64,000 nt of DNA from Flavobacterium croceum DSM 17960 (lineage in GTDB: Bacteria > Bacteroidota > Bacteroidia > Flavobacteriales > Flavobacteriaceae), in assembly GCF_002917885.1 (NCBI RefSeq), contig NZ_PQNY01000002.1:124001-188000 (forward strand). Reading direction: 5' to 3'. The translations under genes and the position numbers were made by a program. Under the pieces are notes generated by a model. That model saw only the letters and a program-made list of their open reading frames with translations, ran no database searches and was not told the DNA's origin. Below are positions 26,777-35,852 of this stretch, piece after piece; the first letter of the stretch is position 1; each line of letters begins with the position of its first letter.

Positions 26777-28036
26777 TTAAGAAACATCTACTGTAGTTTC
26801 TTGAGCAATTTTTTTATAGGTACCATTTACTAATTTTTCACGAATAGCTTCAAAGGCTGCCAACGTTTCATTAATATCATCTTGAGTATGAGATGCTGTA
26901 GGAATCATTCGCAATAAAATGATTCCTTTTGGAATAACAGGATATACTACAATCGATAAAAATATACCATAATTTTCACGTAAATCGTTTACCATCACCA
27001 TAGCCTCTGGAATAGAACCTTCAAGATAAACAGGTGTAATACAAGTGTTGGTATCACCAATATTAAATCCTCTTTGTTTTAATCCATTTTGCAATGAATT
27101 TACATTTTCCCAAAGCTTATCTTTTATTGCCGAAGAATCTCTTAACAATTGTAATCTTTTTAAAGAACCAATCGTTTGAATCATTGGAAGTGCTTTGGCA
27201 AACATTTGCGAACGCAAATTGTATTTTAAATAATCAATAATATCTTTGTCGGCAGCAACAAAAGCACCAATATTTGCCATAGATTTTGCAAAAGTAGAAA
27301 AGTATACATCAATACCATCTTGACAACCTTGCTCCTCGCCTGCTCCTGCACCTGTTTTACCCAGAGTTCCAAAACCATGAGCATCATCTACTAGCAAACG
27401 GAAATTATATTTTTCTTTTAAAGCTACAATTTCTTTTAGCTTACCTTGTTGTCCACGCATACCAAATACGCCTTCGGTAATAAATAGTATACCACCTCCT
27501 GTTTCGGTTGCCATTTTGGTTGCACGCTGAAGGTTTTTTTCGATACTTTCTAAATCGTTATGTTTGTAGGTAAAACGTTTACCCATGTGCAATCGTACAC
27601 CATCTATAATACACGCATGAGAATCTACATCATACACAATAATATCATTTTTGCTTACCAATGCATCTATAATAGACACCATACCTTGATACCCAAAGTT
27701 TAATAAATAAGCAGCTTCTTTGTGTACAAATGCAGCCAATTCGTTTTCTAGTTGTTCATGAAACGTAGTATGACCACTCATCATACGAGCTCCCATAGGG
27801 TAAGCCGCTCCGTATTGAGCAGCAGCATCAGCATCGGCTTGGCGTACTTCTGGATGATTGGCTAAACCTAAATAATCATTTATACTCCAGTTTAATATTT
27901 TTTTTCCATGAAAAGTCATTCTCGGACCAAGTTCTCCTTCTAGTTTAGGAAAAACGTAATATCCTTCGGCTTGAGATGCCCATTTTCCTAGTGGGCCTTT
28001 ATTTTGTTGAATTCTTTCAAATAAATCTTTTACCAT
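26777..28036 (-). CDS. Alpha-oxoamine synthase (serine palmitoyltransferase / CapA-like)
   Basis: The roughly 419-residue PLP enzyme joins an amino acid to an acyl thioester. Motifs seen: NWSINDYLGLANHPEV near the N-terminus, GARMMSGHT, DVDSHACIIDG, LLVDDAHGFGTLG (PLP-binding Asp and His) and the STFAKSMANIGAF lysine that carries PLP. In Flavobacteriia such enzymes make the long-chain base of sphingolipids or of sulfonolipids (capnine). The sequence alone does not tell serine from cysteate as substrate. ATG at 28036 (MVKDLFER) is preferred over an upstream TTG. It lies next to the branched-chain dehydrogenase gene, which could supply iso-acyl precursors (inference). Confidence 0.85.
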   Translation of the reverse strand: MVKDLFERIQQNKGPLGKWASQAEGYYVFPKLEGELGPRMTFHGKKILNWSINDYLGLANHPEVRQADADAAAQYGAAYPMGARMMSGHTTFHEQLENELAAFVHKEAAYLLNFGYQGMVSIIDALVSKNDIIVYDVDSHACIIDGVRLHMGKRFTYKHNDLESIEKNLQRATKMATETGGGILFITEGVFGMRGQQGKLKEIVALKEKYNFRLLVDDAHGFGTLGKTGAGAGEEQGCQDGIDVYFSTFAKSMANIGAFVAADKDIIDYLKYNLRSQMFAKALPMIQTIGSLKRLQLLRDSSAIKDKLWENVNSLQNGLKQRGFNIGDTNTCITPVYLEGSIPEAMVMVNDLRENYGIFLSIVVYPVIPKGIILLRMIPTASHTQDDINETLAAFEAIREKLVNGTYKKIAQETTVDVS

Positions 28037-28063
28037 AATCAAATTTGGTTTTTAAAAACGACG

Positions 28064-28071
28064 CAAATGTA
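28064..28071 (-). promoter_or_regulatory. -7 promoter box for alpha-oxoamine synthase
   Basis: The minus strand reads TACATTTG, an exact TAnnTTTG match, 27 bases before the ATG at 28036. It suggests the gene can be transcribed apart from the upstream dehydrogenase. Confidence 0.45.
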
Positions 28072-28093
28072 GTGAATTATTAAAAATTATACT

Positions 28094-30070
28094 TTAAAAT
28101 TTTACGATTTCCAACAATTCTGTTTCAAAACGATTTTTTGGTAAGTATTGGTCTTCCAATGCTTTTACAAAAGGTATTGGTGTTTCGATACTAGCTACTC
28201 TTTTGATAGGCGCATCTAAGTAAGTAAAACATTCTTGTGCAACTGTAGCCGAAATATCACTAGCAATACCACCAAACATAGTATCTTCTTGTAAAATAAT
28301 AAGTTTACCTGTTTTTTGTACCGATTGAAAAATAGTTTGATAATCTAAAGGTTGTAATGTTCTTAAATCAATCAAATCGGCTTGTATTAACGGATGTTTT
28401 TCTAAAACTTCCAATGCCCAATGCACAGCTGCTCCAAAAGTTACAATACTTACTTGATTACCACAACGCATTACATGAGCTTTACCAAATGGTATTGTAT
28501 AATAATCTACAGGAACATCTTGATATATACTTCTATACAATTGCTTGTGTTCAAAAAACACAACTGGGTTTGGGTCTTCTATAGCTGTATTTAATAAGCC
28601 TTTGGCATCTGCAGGAAATGCTGGGTACACTATTTTTAAACCTGGTGTTTTTGCAAACCATGCTTCATTGGTTTGAGAATGAAAAGGCCCTGCTTGTGTA
28701 CCAGCTCCACAAGGCATTCTAACCACTACATCTGACTTTTCATTCCAGCGGTAATGTTGTTTGGCTAATAAGTTTACAATTGGGTTAAATCCTGTAGAAA
28801 CAAAATCGGCAAACTGCATTTCTACAATAGCTTTATAGCCATTTATAGACAAACCATTGGCTGCCGAAACCACCGCACTTTCGCAAATAGGTGTATTGCG
28901 AACACGATCTTTACCAAATTTTTCTACAAAACCATCTGTTATTTTAAATGCACCGCCATATTCGGCAATATCTTGCCCCATGATGACTAAATTGTCAAAC
29001 TTTTCCATAGATTGAGATAAAGCTTGCGATATGGCATCTACAAATCGGATATTTTCTTTGGTATCGCTTGGCTTAATTTCATGAAAATCAAATGGTTTGT
29101 AAACATCATTAAGTTCTTCTTCCAAATCTGCTACGCATTCTGGTTCTGACTGTGTTATAGCCCAATTTTCGTCTATTTCTTTTTTGATAGATTGTACAAA
29201 TTCGTTATCCAATTCTTCAAAAAGCACTCCAATGCTTAACAAATAATCTCTAAAATTCTTTACTGGATCTTTTTCTGCCCAAACATCCATCAACTCTTGA
29301 GGTACATATTTTGTTCCACTCGCTTCTTCATGACCTCGCATTCTAAAAGTTTTAAATTCGAGCAAAATTGGTCTCGAATTTTCTGCCAAAGACTGCTTCA
29401 ACTCTGTAATTTTATGAAAAACTTCCAAAATGTTATTTCCATCTAACACATAACTTTCCATACCGTATCCTACACCTTTGTCTGCTAAATTTTCACAACG
29501 GTATTGTTCGTTGGTTGGCGTAGAAAGTCCGTATCCATTATTTTCTACAACAAATAACACGGGTAATTCCCATACTGAAGCAATGTTTAATGCCTCGTGA
29601 AAATCACCTTCCGATGTAGCTCCTTCTCCGGTAAATACGGCAGTGATTTTTCTGTTTTTTTTAAGTTTATTGGCTAAGGCTATTCCGTCTGCAACGCCCA
29701 ATTGTGGACCTAAGTGAGAAATCATTCCAATAATATGGTATTCTTGTGTGCCAAAGTGGAAACTTCTATCACGACCTTTGGTAAAACCTGTTTTTTTGCC
29801 TTGCCATTGCGAAAAAAGTTTGTGCAAAGGTATATCTCGTGTAGTAAATACGCCCAAATTTCTGTGCATAGGCAACACGTATTCGTCTTTTTCTAAAGCT
29901 GCGGTAACTCCTACTGCAATTGCTTCTTGACCAATGCCAGAAAACCACTTGGATACTTTACCTTGTCGAAGTAAAATGAGCATTTTTTCTTCGATAAGTC
30001 GCGGAGTTAATAATCTTTTATATAATTCTAATAACTGAACGTTTGATAAATCTTTTCTATCGAAATTCAT
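28094..30070 (-). CDS. 2-oxoacid dehydrogenase E1, alpha and beta subunits fused (branched-chain type)
   Basis: The 658-residue thiamine-diphosphate enzyme decarboxylates branched-chain 2-oxoacids, the first step to branched acyl-CoA. The alpha part (about 1-310) has the ThDP motif GEGATSEGDFHEAL...VENNGYG. The beta part (about 335-658) has MGQDIAEYGGAF and MPCGAGTQAGPFHSQ. The single-chain fusion is usual in Bacteroidota. E2 and E3 genes are not adjacent. A TATTTTTG box lies 20 bases before the start. Pyruvate as substrate cannot be excluded. Confidence 0.88.
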   Translation of the reverse strand: MNFDRKDLSNVQLLELYKRLLTPRLIEEKMLILLRQGKVSKWFSGIGQEAIAVGVTAALEKDEYVLPMHRNLGVFTTRDIPLHKLFSQWQGKKTGFTKGRDRSFHFGTQEYHIIGMISHLGPQLGVADGIALANKLKKNRKITAVFTGEGATSEGDFHEALNIASVWELPVLFVVENNGYGLSTPTNEQYRCENLADKGVGYGMESYVLDGNNILEVFHKITELKQSLAENSRPILLEFKTFRMRGHEEASGTKYVPQELMDVWAEKDPVKNFRDYLLSIGVLFEELDNEFVQSIKKEIDENWAITQSEPECVADLEEELNDVYKPFDFHEIKPSDTKENIRFVDAISQALSQSMEKFDNLVIMGQDIAEYGGAFKITDGFVEKFGKDRVRNTPICESAVVSAANGLSINGYKAIVEMQFADFVSTGFNPIVNLLAKQHYRWNEKSDVVVRMPCGAGTQAGPFHSQTNEAWFAKTPGLKIVYPAFPADAKGLLNTAIEDPNPVVFFEHKQLYRSIYQDVPVDYYTIPFGKAHVMRCGNQVSIVTFGAAVHWALEVLEKHPLIQADLIDLRTLQPLDYQTIFQSVQKTGKLIILQEDTMFGGIASDISATVAQECFTYLDAPIKRVASIETPIPFVKALEDQYLPKNRFETELLEIVKF

Positions 30071-30090
30071 GATTTGTGTTTTGAATAATG

Positions 30091-30098
30091 CAAAAATA
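30091..30098 (-). promoter_or_regulatory. -7 promoter box for fused E1 gene
   Basis: The minus strand reads TATTTTTG, an exact TAnnTTTG match, 20 bases before the ATG. Confidence 0.4.
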
Positions 30099-30207
30099 TA
30101 AAATTTAGACTCCTTATTTTGCTAAACTTTATACAATTAATAATATAAAAGACTTTTATTTTAAAAAATAATAATTACAGCTCAACTATTTTATTCTACC
30201 ACAAAAC

Positions 30208-30864
30208 CTAGTAAATATATTCTACCACAGTTTTATTAGGATCTACAAACCATTTTTGCATATTCAAATAAAGCCAAACTTTATATTGAATATATTGGTT
30301 AAAAGATAAATTTTTATCGAAACAAAAACTTAGTTCAGGAGTAACATCATCTAAATTTTGATGAATTGTATTTTGAATATTTGAGAATTCTATGTTTTGA
30401 GCAATAGTATCTTGTTGGTGTACAATAGTTACCTTATTGTTTTTTGTAAAATATAGAGTCATTCCTTTTTTGGGAGCACTCATTTGGTAAGTACTATTTG
30501 TAAAGGGTAAAAAAGCAAGTTCTTTTTTTTGACTATTGCTATAAGAATAATAATTTTGAGAAGTTGCCTCTTTGTGCAAACTGCTGTCTTTTTTAGCTTG
30601 GAGTTTTATTATTTCGGGTATTGCTTTTTGCAACGAAATTCGTTTATCTACGTTGAAAATCCAACTGGTAGAACTTATGGTGTTTTTTCTGTTTACTTCG
30701 GGTAAAGAGTCTTTAGATTGTTCATTAAAAAATAAATATACCGGCGAATGGTTTTCAACGGTAGTAAGTACCGAGATTTCTGCTTGTGGTAATAAAAGTT
30801 TACGCTCGTTATTACATGCTGTAACGAACAATGCTATTGCAACGAGTAAAAAATATTTTTTCAT
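30208..30864 (-). CDS. Putative lipoprotein of unknown function
   Basis: The 218-residue protein has a lipoprotein signal (LLVAIALFVTAC, lipobox Cys near residue 17) and no catalytic motif I recognise. Aromatic and charged residues are spread evenly, with WFVDPNKTVVEYIY at the end. It starts 3 bases after folP and is probably co-transcribed with it, an arrangement I recall from other Flavobacteriaceae. A 12-bp direct repeat (30192-30203 and 30218-30229) spans its stop codon. Confidence 0.7.
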   Translation of the reverse strand: MKKYFLLVAIALFVTACNNERKLLLPQAEISVLTTVENHSPVYLFFNEQSKDSLPEVNRKNTISSTSWIFNVDKRISLQKAIPEIIKLQAKKDSSLHKEATSQNYYSYSNSQKKELAFLPFTNSTYQMSAPKKGMTLYFTKNNKVTIVHQQDTIAQNIEFSNIQNTIHQNLDDVTPELSFCFDKNLSFNQYIQYKVWLYLNMQKWFVDPNKTVVEYIY

Positions 30865-30867
30865 TGA

Positions 30868-31692
30868 TTAAGATTTTAATGAGTTTATGAGTTTAATGCT
30901 CTGTACGGCTTCTTTAACATCGTGAACCCTAAGTATTGAAGCTCCTTTTTGTATCGCAATAGTATGCAAAACTGTTGTTCCGTTTAATGCTTCTTGCGGG
31001 GTTATATTTAGTGTTTTATAAATCATAGATTTTCTTGATACACCCACTAAAAGTGGTAACTCTAACCACGAAAAATGTTCGAGTTGATTTAATATTTCAA
31101 AATTTTGAGGGATTGTTTTGGCAAAACCAAAACCTACATCAAGTATAATATCATTAATACCCACACTTCTAGCCACAGCAACACGTTCGGAGAAATAATA
31201 CATCATTTCTTTAATAATATCTTGATAATCTGTATGCTGTGTCATGGTTTGTGGAGTTCCTTTCATGTGCATCATAATATACGGAACTTGGTATTTTGCC
31301 GCTACAAAAAGCATGTTGTTATCCAATAACCCTGCTGAAATATCATTAATTATTGATGCTCCATGCAATATAGCTTGTTCTGCAACATGACTCCTAAACG
31401 TATCTACAGAAATAATCAGTTCTGGAAAATGCTTTGTGAGAAGTTTTACAGCACGAATTACTCGTTCTAATTCTTCTTCTTCAGATACAAAATTAGCGTT
31501 AGGTCTTGTAGAATAGCCACCAACATCAATAAAATCGGCGCCATCATGTAGCATATTTTGGGCTTTAGCAACAATATCACTATCTTTAATATCTTGATTT
31601 CCATCAAAAAAAGAATCTGGGGTTACATTGAGTATTCCCATAACTTTTGGTTGCGATAAATCGATAAGTTGTCCTTTACAGTTTATTGTCAT
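30868..31692 (-). CDS. folP: Dihydropteroate synthase
   Basis: The 274-residue enzyme condenses p-aminobenzoate with dihydropterin diphosphate in folate synthesis, and is the sulfonamide target. Motifs: MGILNVTPDSFFDGN at the N-terminus, DVGGYSTRPNA, SVDTFRSHVAE, INDISAG, ILDVGFGFAKT and LLVGVSRKSMIY, all expected. It diverges from the DUF1599 gene and is followed by a lipoprotein gene. Confidence 0.96.
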   Translation of the reverse strand: MTINCKGQLIDLSQPKVMGILNVTPDSFFDGNQDIKDSDIVAKAQNMLHDGADFIDVGGYSTRPNANFVSEEEELERVIRAVKLLTKHFPELIISVDTFRSHVAEQAILHGASIINDISAGLLDNNMLFVAAKYQVPYIMMHMKGTPQTMTQHTDYQDIIKEMMYYFSERVAVARSVGINDIILDVGFGFAKTIPQNFEILNQLEHFSWLELPLLVGVSRKSMIYKTLNITPQEALNGTTVLHTIAIQKGASILRVHDVKEAVQSIKLINSLKS

Positions 31693-31716
31693 TTGTAATT
31701 AGAATAAAAGGATATT

Positions 31717-31748
31717 TTTGTTCCTAAACGATAAAATAAGTACTTTTG
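31717..31748 (+). promoter_or_regulatory. Promoter of the DUF1599-tpiA operon
   Basis: TTTG (31717-31720), 20 bases, then TACTTTTG (31741-31748), an exact TAnnTTTG box with good spacing, 27 bases before the ATG at 31776. Confidence 0.65.
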
Positions 31749-31775
31749 AAAAAATTTGTACAAAGATAACCATTC

Positions 31776-32318
31776 ATGAACAATACTTCGCAAGAATACG
31801 ATAAAGTAATTGCAGTTTGCAGAGATTTATTTACTAAAAAAATGAGCGATTACGGCAGTGCTTGGCGCATACTTAGGCTACCTTCGCTTACCGACCAAAT
31901 TTTTATAAAAGCCCAACGCATAAGAAGCTTACAAGAAAATGAAACTCGAAAAATTGATGAAGATGAGGCATCTGAATTTGTTGGGATAATAAACTACTGC
32001 ATTATGGCTCTCATTCAACTAGAACTTGGTGTTGTAGACCAACCCGATTTGGATACCGATAAAGCAACATTACTTTACAATAAAAAAATTGCTTGGACAA
32101 AAGCTTTAATGGAAGCCAAAAATCATGATTATGGTGAGGCTTGGCGCGATATGCGTATAAGTAGTCTTACCGATATTATTTTGCAAAAATTACTACGAGT
32201 TAAACAAATTGAAGATAATAAAGGAAAAACATTAGTGTCTGAAGGTATAGATGCCAATTATCAAGACATGATTAATTATGCTGTTTTTGCATTAATTTTA
32301 ATGAATTTCGCACAATAA
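31776..32318 (+). CDS. DUF1599 domain protein (two tandem copies)
   Basis: The 180-residue protein consists of two similar halves (about 5-90 and 98-180). Each has KxxDYG(S/E)AWR followed by LxSLTD and a helix ending in YxxxALI(Q/L). This is DUF1599, nearly always a doubled domain, in a conserved Bacteroidota neighbourhood of folP, DoxX, TlpA and tpiA. Function is unknown; a link to nucleotides or folate is suggested only by neighbours. It has its own promoter. Confidence 0.85.
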   Translation: MNNTSQEYDKVIAVCRDLFTKKMSDYGSAWRILRLPSLTDQIFIKAQRIRSLQENETRKIDEDEASEFVGIINYCIMALIQLELGVVDQPDLDTDKATLLYNKKIAWTKALMEAKNHDYGEAWRDMRISSLTDIILQKLLRVKQIEDNKGKTLVSEGIDANYQDMINYAVFALILMNFAQ

Positions 32319-32378
32319 CATATCATTAACAGGCTATTCTCATTTCAACATTTAACTTTGTAATAAAACAAAAACGAT

Positions 32379-33500
32379 ATGCAAGAATCTACAAAAAATA
32401 AATTAGCTTGGGCGTTGAGGATTATTGTTTCCTTATTATTTATTGTTTCAGCTTTAGCCAAATTATCAAAAAGCGAATGGCTCGATTCACCGTATTTTGC
32501 TATTTCTACGTTTGAAGTAAAACAATTATATCCATTAGGATTTTCTTCTGACATTGCTCCCTATTTCTCTAGATTTTTAATTGGTATTGAATTAGCGTTA
32601 GGTTTATTATTATTGCAAAAAAACTTTATCAAACGTTTTGTAATTCCTATTACTATACTCATGCTTGTAGTGTTTATAGGTCATTTAACTTATGTATCTG
32701 TAGTAAACGGAGGAACTTCTGGAAACTGTGGTTGCTTTGGCGAATTAATCCCGATGACGCCTATAGAATCTATCATAAAAAATATCATTGCAGTAATAAT
32801 GTTAGCAATAGCTTTCAAATTAATGCCAAAAGAAACAGAAAAACATAACTTTTGGATATTAACGACTGTAACTCTAGCTAGTATTTTATCATTATTTATG
32901 ATAGCTCCAATACAAAAGGGCATCGAAGAAACTTCTACTACACAATCTGAAATTACAGAAACAAACTTAGATACTGTTGCCGTACAAAGCGATAGTATAC
33001 TTACACAAACAAAACCCGAAGAAAAAATGAAAGATACAGCCTCAAAAATAAAAGAGGTTAAAATAGAAGTTGATAAAACAGCTCCTACACCAAAAAAATC
33101 AGGATATGCCAAATTTTTCTCTAAAATAGATAACGGAAAACAAGTACTATGCTATTTCGTACCGGGTTGTGACCATTGTAGAGATGCTGCAAAACAAATT
33201 ACAAGTTTGAAAAGTGTAGATCCAAACTTTCCTAAAGTTTCTATTTTATTTATGAATGAAGAAATTGAGAAAATTCCTGATTTCTTTAAAGAAGCTGGAG
33301 CTAGTTATCCCTACAAAATAATTGAAATTATCCCTTTTTATAAACTTTTGGGCGATAATAAAAATACACCTGGTGTAAAATATTTATGGAATGGTAATGA
33401 AATAAAATATTGGTGGGATCCAGAAGGAAGCAATAAATTTCAACCGAATGAACTAAAAAATATACTTACAAAACCCAAAGAAGAACTCAATATTAAATAA
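32379..33500 (+). CDS. BT_3928-type DoxX membrane protein with thioredoxin-like domain
   Basis: The 373-residue protein begins with four membrane helices of the DoxX/MauE type (about 10-155), including the SGNCGCFGE loop, whose cysteines resemble those of redox-active MauE/VKOR-like proteins. A Thr/Ser/Lys-rich linker (about 185-240) leads to a thioredoxin-like domain with a CDHC motif in FVPGCDHCRD (about 260-268). It probably moves reducing power to the periplasm or drives disulfide exchange there (inference). It is followed by a TlpA-like lipoprotein 10 bases later. Confidence 0.82.
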   Translation: MQESTKNKLAWALRIIVSLLFIVSALAKLSKSEWLDSPYFAISTFEVKQLYPLGFSSDIAPYFSRFLIGIELALGLLLLQKNFIKRFVIPITILMLVVFIGHLTYVSVVNGGTSGNCGCFGELIPMTPIESIIKNIIAVIMLAIAFKLMPKETEKHNFWILTTVTLASILSLFMIAPIQKGIEETSTTQSEITETNLDTVAVQSDSILTQTKPEEKMKDTASKIKEVKIEVDKTAPTPKKSGYAKFFSKIDNGKQVLCYFVPGCDHCRDAAKQITSLKSVDPNFPKVSILFMNEEIEKIPDFFKEAGASYPYKIIEIIPFYKLLGDNKNTPGVKYLWNGNEIKYWWDPEGSNKFQPNELKNILTKPKEELNIK

Positions 33501-33510
33501 AAATATTACA

Positions 33511-34014
33511 ATGAAAAATATAGCATTATCAATACTTATATTGTTTTCTCTATCATCTTGTTTAGGACAAGATGACAAAGCTTTTTCTAAAAAATCTTTA
33601 CAAGAAAAGCTCACAACTACAGATAACAACACCATTTCTTTTAAAGAAATGCTAAAAAAACATAAAGGCAAAAAAATAGTTATAGAGGTTTGGGCGTCTT
33701 GGTGTGGCGATTGTGTAGGTGCTATGCCTAAAGTAAAAACACTTCAAGCAAATAATCCAGATGCTGTATTTGTATTTATATCGATGGATAAAACCTTTGA
33801 CAAATGGAAAGCTGGCATAGAAAAACATGAGTTGGTTGGTGAGCATTATTGGGTAAACGATGAAAAAGGCATGAAAGGCTCTTTTGGAAAAAACATCGAT
33901 TTAGATTGGATACCTCGCTATATTGTAGTTGATAAATCAGGAAAAGTAGTTCTTTACAGAGCTATTGAAACCGAATTTGATAAAATAGACAAAACATTAA
34001 AATCTTTAAACTAA
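33511..34014 (+). CDS. TlpA-like thioredoxin lipoprotein
   Basis: The 167-residue protein has a lipoprotein signal (ILILFSLSSC, Cys near residue 17) and a thioredoxin fold with the active site WASWCGDCVGAMP (CxxC near 68-71) and DWIPRYIVVDKSG with the cis-proline. It is probably a membrane-anchored periplasmic thiol oxidoreductase, partner of the preceding DoxX-thioredoxin protein. Its TAA stop shares a base with the tpiA ATG (TAATG), indicating translational coupling. Confidence 0.88.
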   Translation: MKNIALSILILFSLSSCLGQDDKAFSKKSLQEKLTTTDNNTISFKEMLKKHKGKKIVIEVWASWCGDCVGAMPKVKTLQANNPDAVFVFISMDKTFDKWKAGIEKHELVGEHYWVNDEKGMKGSFGKNIDLDWIPRYIVVDKSGKVVLYRAIETEFDKIDKTLKSLN

Positions 34015-34766
34015 TGAGACAAAAAATTGTTGCTGGTAATTGGAAAATGAATAAAAATGCCGAAGAAACTCAAACACTTCTTCAAGATTTGGTTTCAAAA
34101 TTACCGCAAACCGAAGCTCAAATTATAGTGGCTCCCACGTTTGTAAACTTGGCAAGCGCTGTAAACCAACTCAAAAACACGTCTGTAATAGTTGCAGCTC
34201 AAAATATGCACCAAGCAGAAAATGGAGCTTATACTGGAGAAATTTCTGCAAATATGCTTGAATCTATAGGTGTTAATACTGTAATACTAGGGCATTCTGA
34301 AAGAAGAAGTTATTTTGGAGAAACAGATTCTATATTGGCGTATAAAGTAGATACTGCTCTAAAACACAACATGAAAATTATTTTTTGCTTTGGAGAAGAA
34401 CTAAAAGACCGACAAGATAAACAACATTTTAATGTTGTTGAAAATCAACTTCGCGATGGCTTGTTTCATATTGCTAATGAAGCTTGGAATAATATTATTT
34501 TGGCCTACGAACCTGTTTGGGCTATTGGCACAGGAGAAACAGCCACACCAGAGCAAGCTCAAGAAATGCACGAATTTATTCGAGAAACTGTAAGGCATAC
34601 TTTTGGTAGTAGTATTGCCGAAAATGTATCGATTTTGTATGGCGGTAGTGTAAAACCAGATAATGCTAAAGAAATTTTTGGAAAACCTGATGTAGATGGA
34701 GGTTTAATAGGTGGTGCTGCTCTAAAAGCCGATGACTTTGTAGCAATAATAAACGGAATAATATAA
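34014..34766 (+). CDS. tpiA: Triosephosphate isomerase
   Basis: The 250-residue glycolytic enzyme interconverts dihydroxyacetone phosphate and glyceraldehyde 3-phosphate. Motifs: VAGNWKMNK (active-site Asn and Lys), LGHSERR (His), AYEPVWAIGTGE (catalytic Glu) and SILYGGSVK. The start codon overlaps the stop of the upstream TlpA gene by one base, and a strong terminator ends the operon. Confidence 0.97.
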   Translation: MRQKIVAGNWKMNKNAEETQTLLQDLVSKLPQTEAQIIVAPTFVNLASAVNQLKNTSVIVAAQNMHQAENGAYTGEISANMLESIGVNTVILGHSERRSYFGETDSILAYKVDTALKHNMKIIFCFGEELKDRQDKQHFNVVENQLRDGLFHIANEAWNNIILAYEPVWAIGTGETATPEQAQEMHEFIRETVRHTFGSSIAENVSILYGGSVKPDNAKEIFGKPDVDGGLIGGAALKADDFVAIINGII

Positions 34767-34782
34767 CAATCTAAACACTATA

Positions 34783-34820
34783 AACAATGCCTCTTGACGA
34801 TTCAAGAGGCATTGTTATTT
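34783..34820 (+). terminator. Terminator after tpiA
   Basis: A perfect 15-bp stem AACAATGCCTCTTGA / TCAAGAGGCATTGTT with a 4-base loop is followed by ATTT. The T-tract is short but the stem is strong. Confidence 0.8.
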
Positions 34821-34880
34821 AACATAATTTAACTATTAAAAAAAATCTTTTTTGTAAATTGTACAACTAATAGTAAACTT

Positions 34881-35852
34881 ATGAGGCATCTTTTTAGAAA
34901 AATATTATCTCTTACAATACTTAACAAAAAAGATAAAAATAAGTTTAATACTTTTTCAGATTCGCAATTTAAAATTGCAGCAAGAGAATTTTGGATTCTA
35001 GCCAAACGCTCTCTTAAAGACATTATTTTAATTACGATAGGTATACTTTCAGCCACATTTGGATTTAAAGGTTTTTTGCTTACCAATCATTTTATAGATG
35101 GAGGTGCAACAGGTATTTCGCTTTTAGTTTCTGTTATTACAAAAATACCACTGCATTATCTTATAATCGTGATAAATATTCCGTTTATTGTTTTGGCATA
35201 TATTATATTGGGTAAAAAGTTCGCTATCAAAACTATTTTAGCCATTGCTGGGCTAGCCATAAGTTTGGCTACTTTATCATTCCCAAATATTACAAACGAT
35301 AATTTACTTGTTGCTGTTTTTGGTGGATTTTTCTTGGGTTCGGGCATTGGTTTTGCAATACGCGGAGGAGCCGTACTAGATGGTACCGAAGTATTAGCTA
35401 TATTTTTAAGTAAAAAATTAGGTTTAACTATTGGCGACATTATCATTGTAGTAAATATAATTATCTTTTCGGTTGCCGCTTATTTTTTAGGTATAGAAAT
35501 TGCTCTTTATTCTATGATTACCTACTTATCGGCATCAAAATCGATTGACTTTTTAGTAGAAGGTTTAGACGAATACATTGGAGTAACTATTATATCTGAA
35601 AATCATAAAGCATTAAAAAACATGATTGTACATATTATGGGTAGAGGTGTTACAGTGTATAGCGGTAAACAAGGTTTTGGTAAAACTGGAATAACCAAAG
35701 AAAAAGACATTTTGTTTACAGTAGTAACTCGCCTCGAACTCAACAAACTAAATACCGAAATAGAAAAAATAGATCCGCATGCATTTGTTGTGATGAACAG
35801 CATTAAAGATACCAAAGGCGGTATGATTAAGAAAAGAGCTATTCCTCACTAA
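34881..35852 (+). CDS. YitT family membrane protein (DUF161/DUF2179)
   Basis: The 323-residue protein has a basic N-terminal stretch (about 1-45), five to six membrane helices (about 50-240) with the FIDGGATGISLL and GGAVLDGTEVLAIFLS motifs of the YitT family, and a C-terminal soluble DUF2179 domain (about 245-320; GVTVYSGKQGFGKT...HAFVVMNSI). Transport substrate unknown. The gene converges on the cysteine desulfurase gene; the two stop codons overlap by 4 bases and there is no terminator between them. Confidence 0.85.
   Translation: MRHLFRKILSLTILNKKDKNKFNTFSDSQFKIAAREFWILAKRSLKDIILITIGILSATFGFKGFLLTNHFIDGGATGISLLVSVITKIPLHYLIIVINIPFIVLAYIILGKKFAIKTILAIAGLAISLATLSFPNITNDNLLVAVFGGFFLGSGIGFAIRGGAVLDGTEVLAIFLSKKLGLTIGDIIIVVNIIIFSVAAYFLGIEIALYSMITYLSASKSIDFLVEGLDEYIGVTIISENHKALKNMIVHIMGRGVTVYSGKQGFGKTGITKEKDILFTVVTRLELNKLNTEIEKIDPHAFVVMNSIKDTKGGMIKKRAIPH

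Noticed and set aside
30868..31775. Riboswitch upstream of folP
   Set aside because: The gap to the divergent gene is 83 bases and no known folate or other riboswitch pattern was seen.
35849..35852. Overlapping stop codons of the YitT and cysteine desulfurase genes as a regulatory antisense pair
   Set aside because: A 4-base convergent overlap is common in compact genomes, and nothing else supports regulation.
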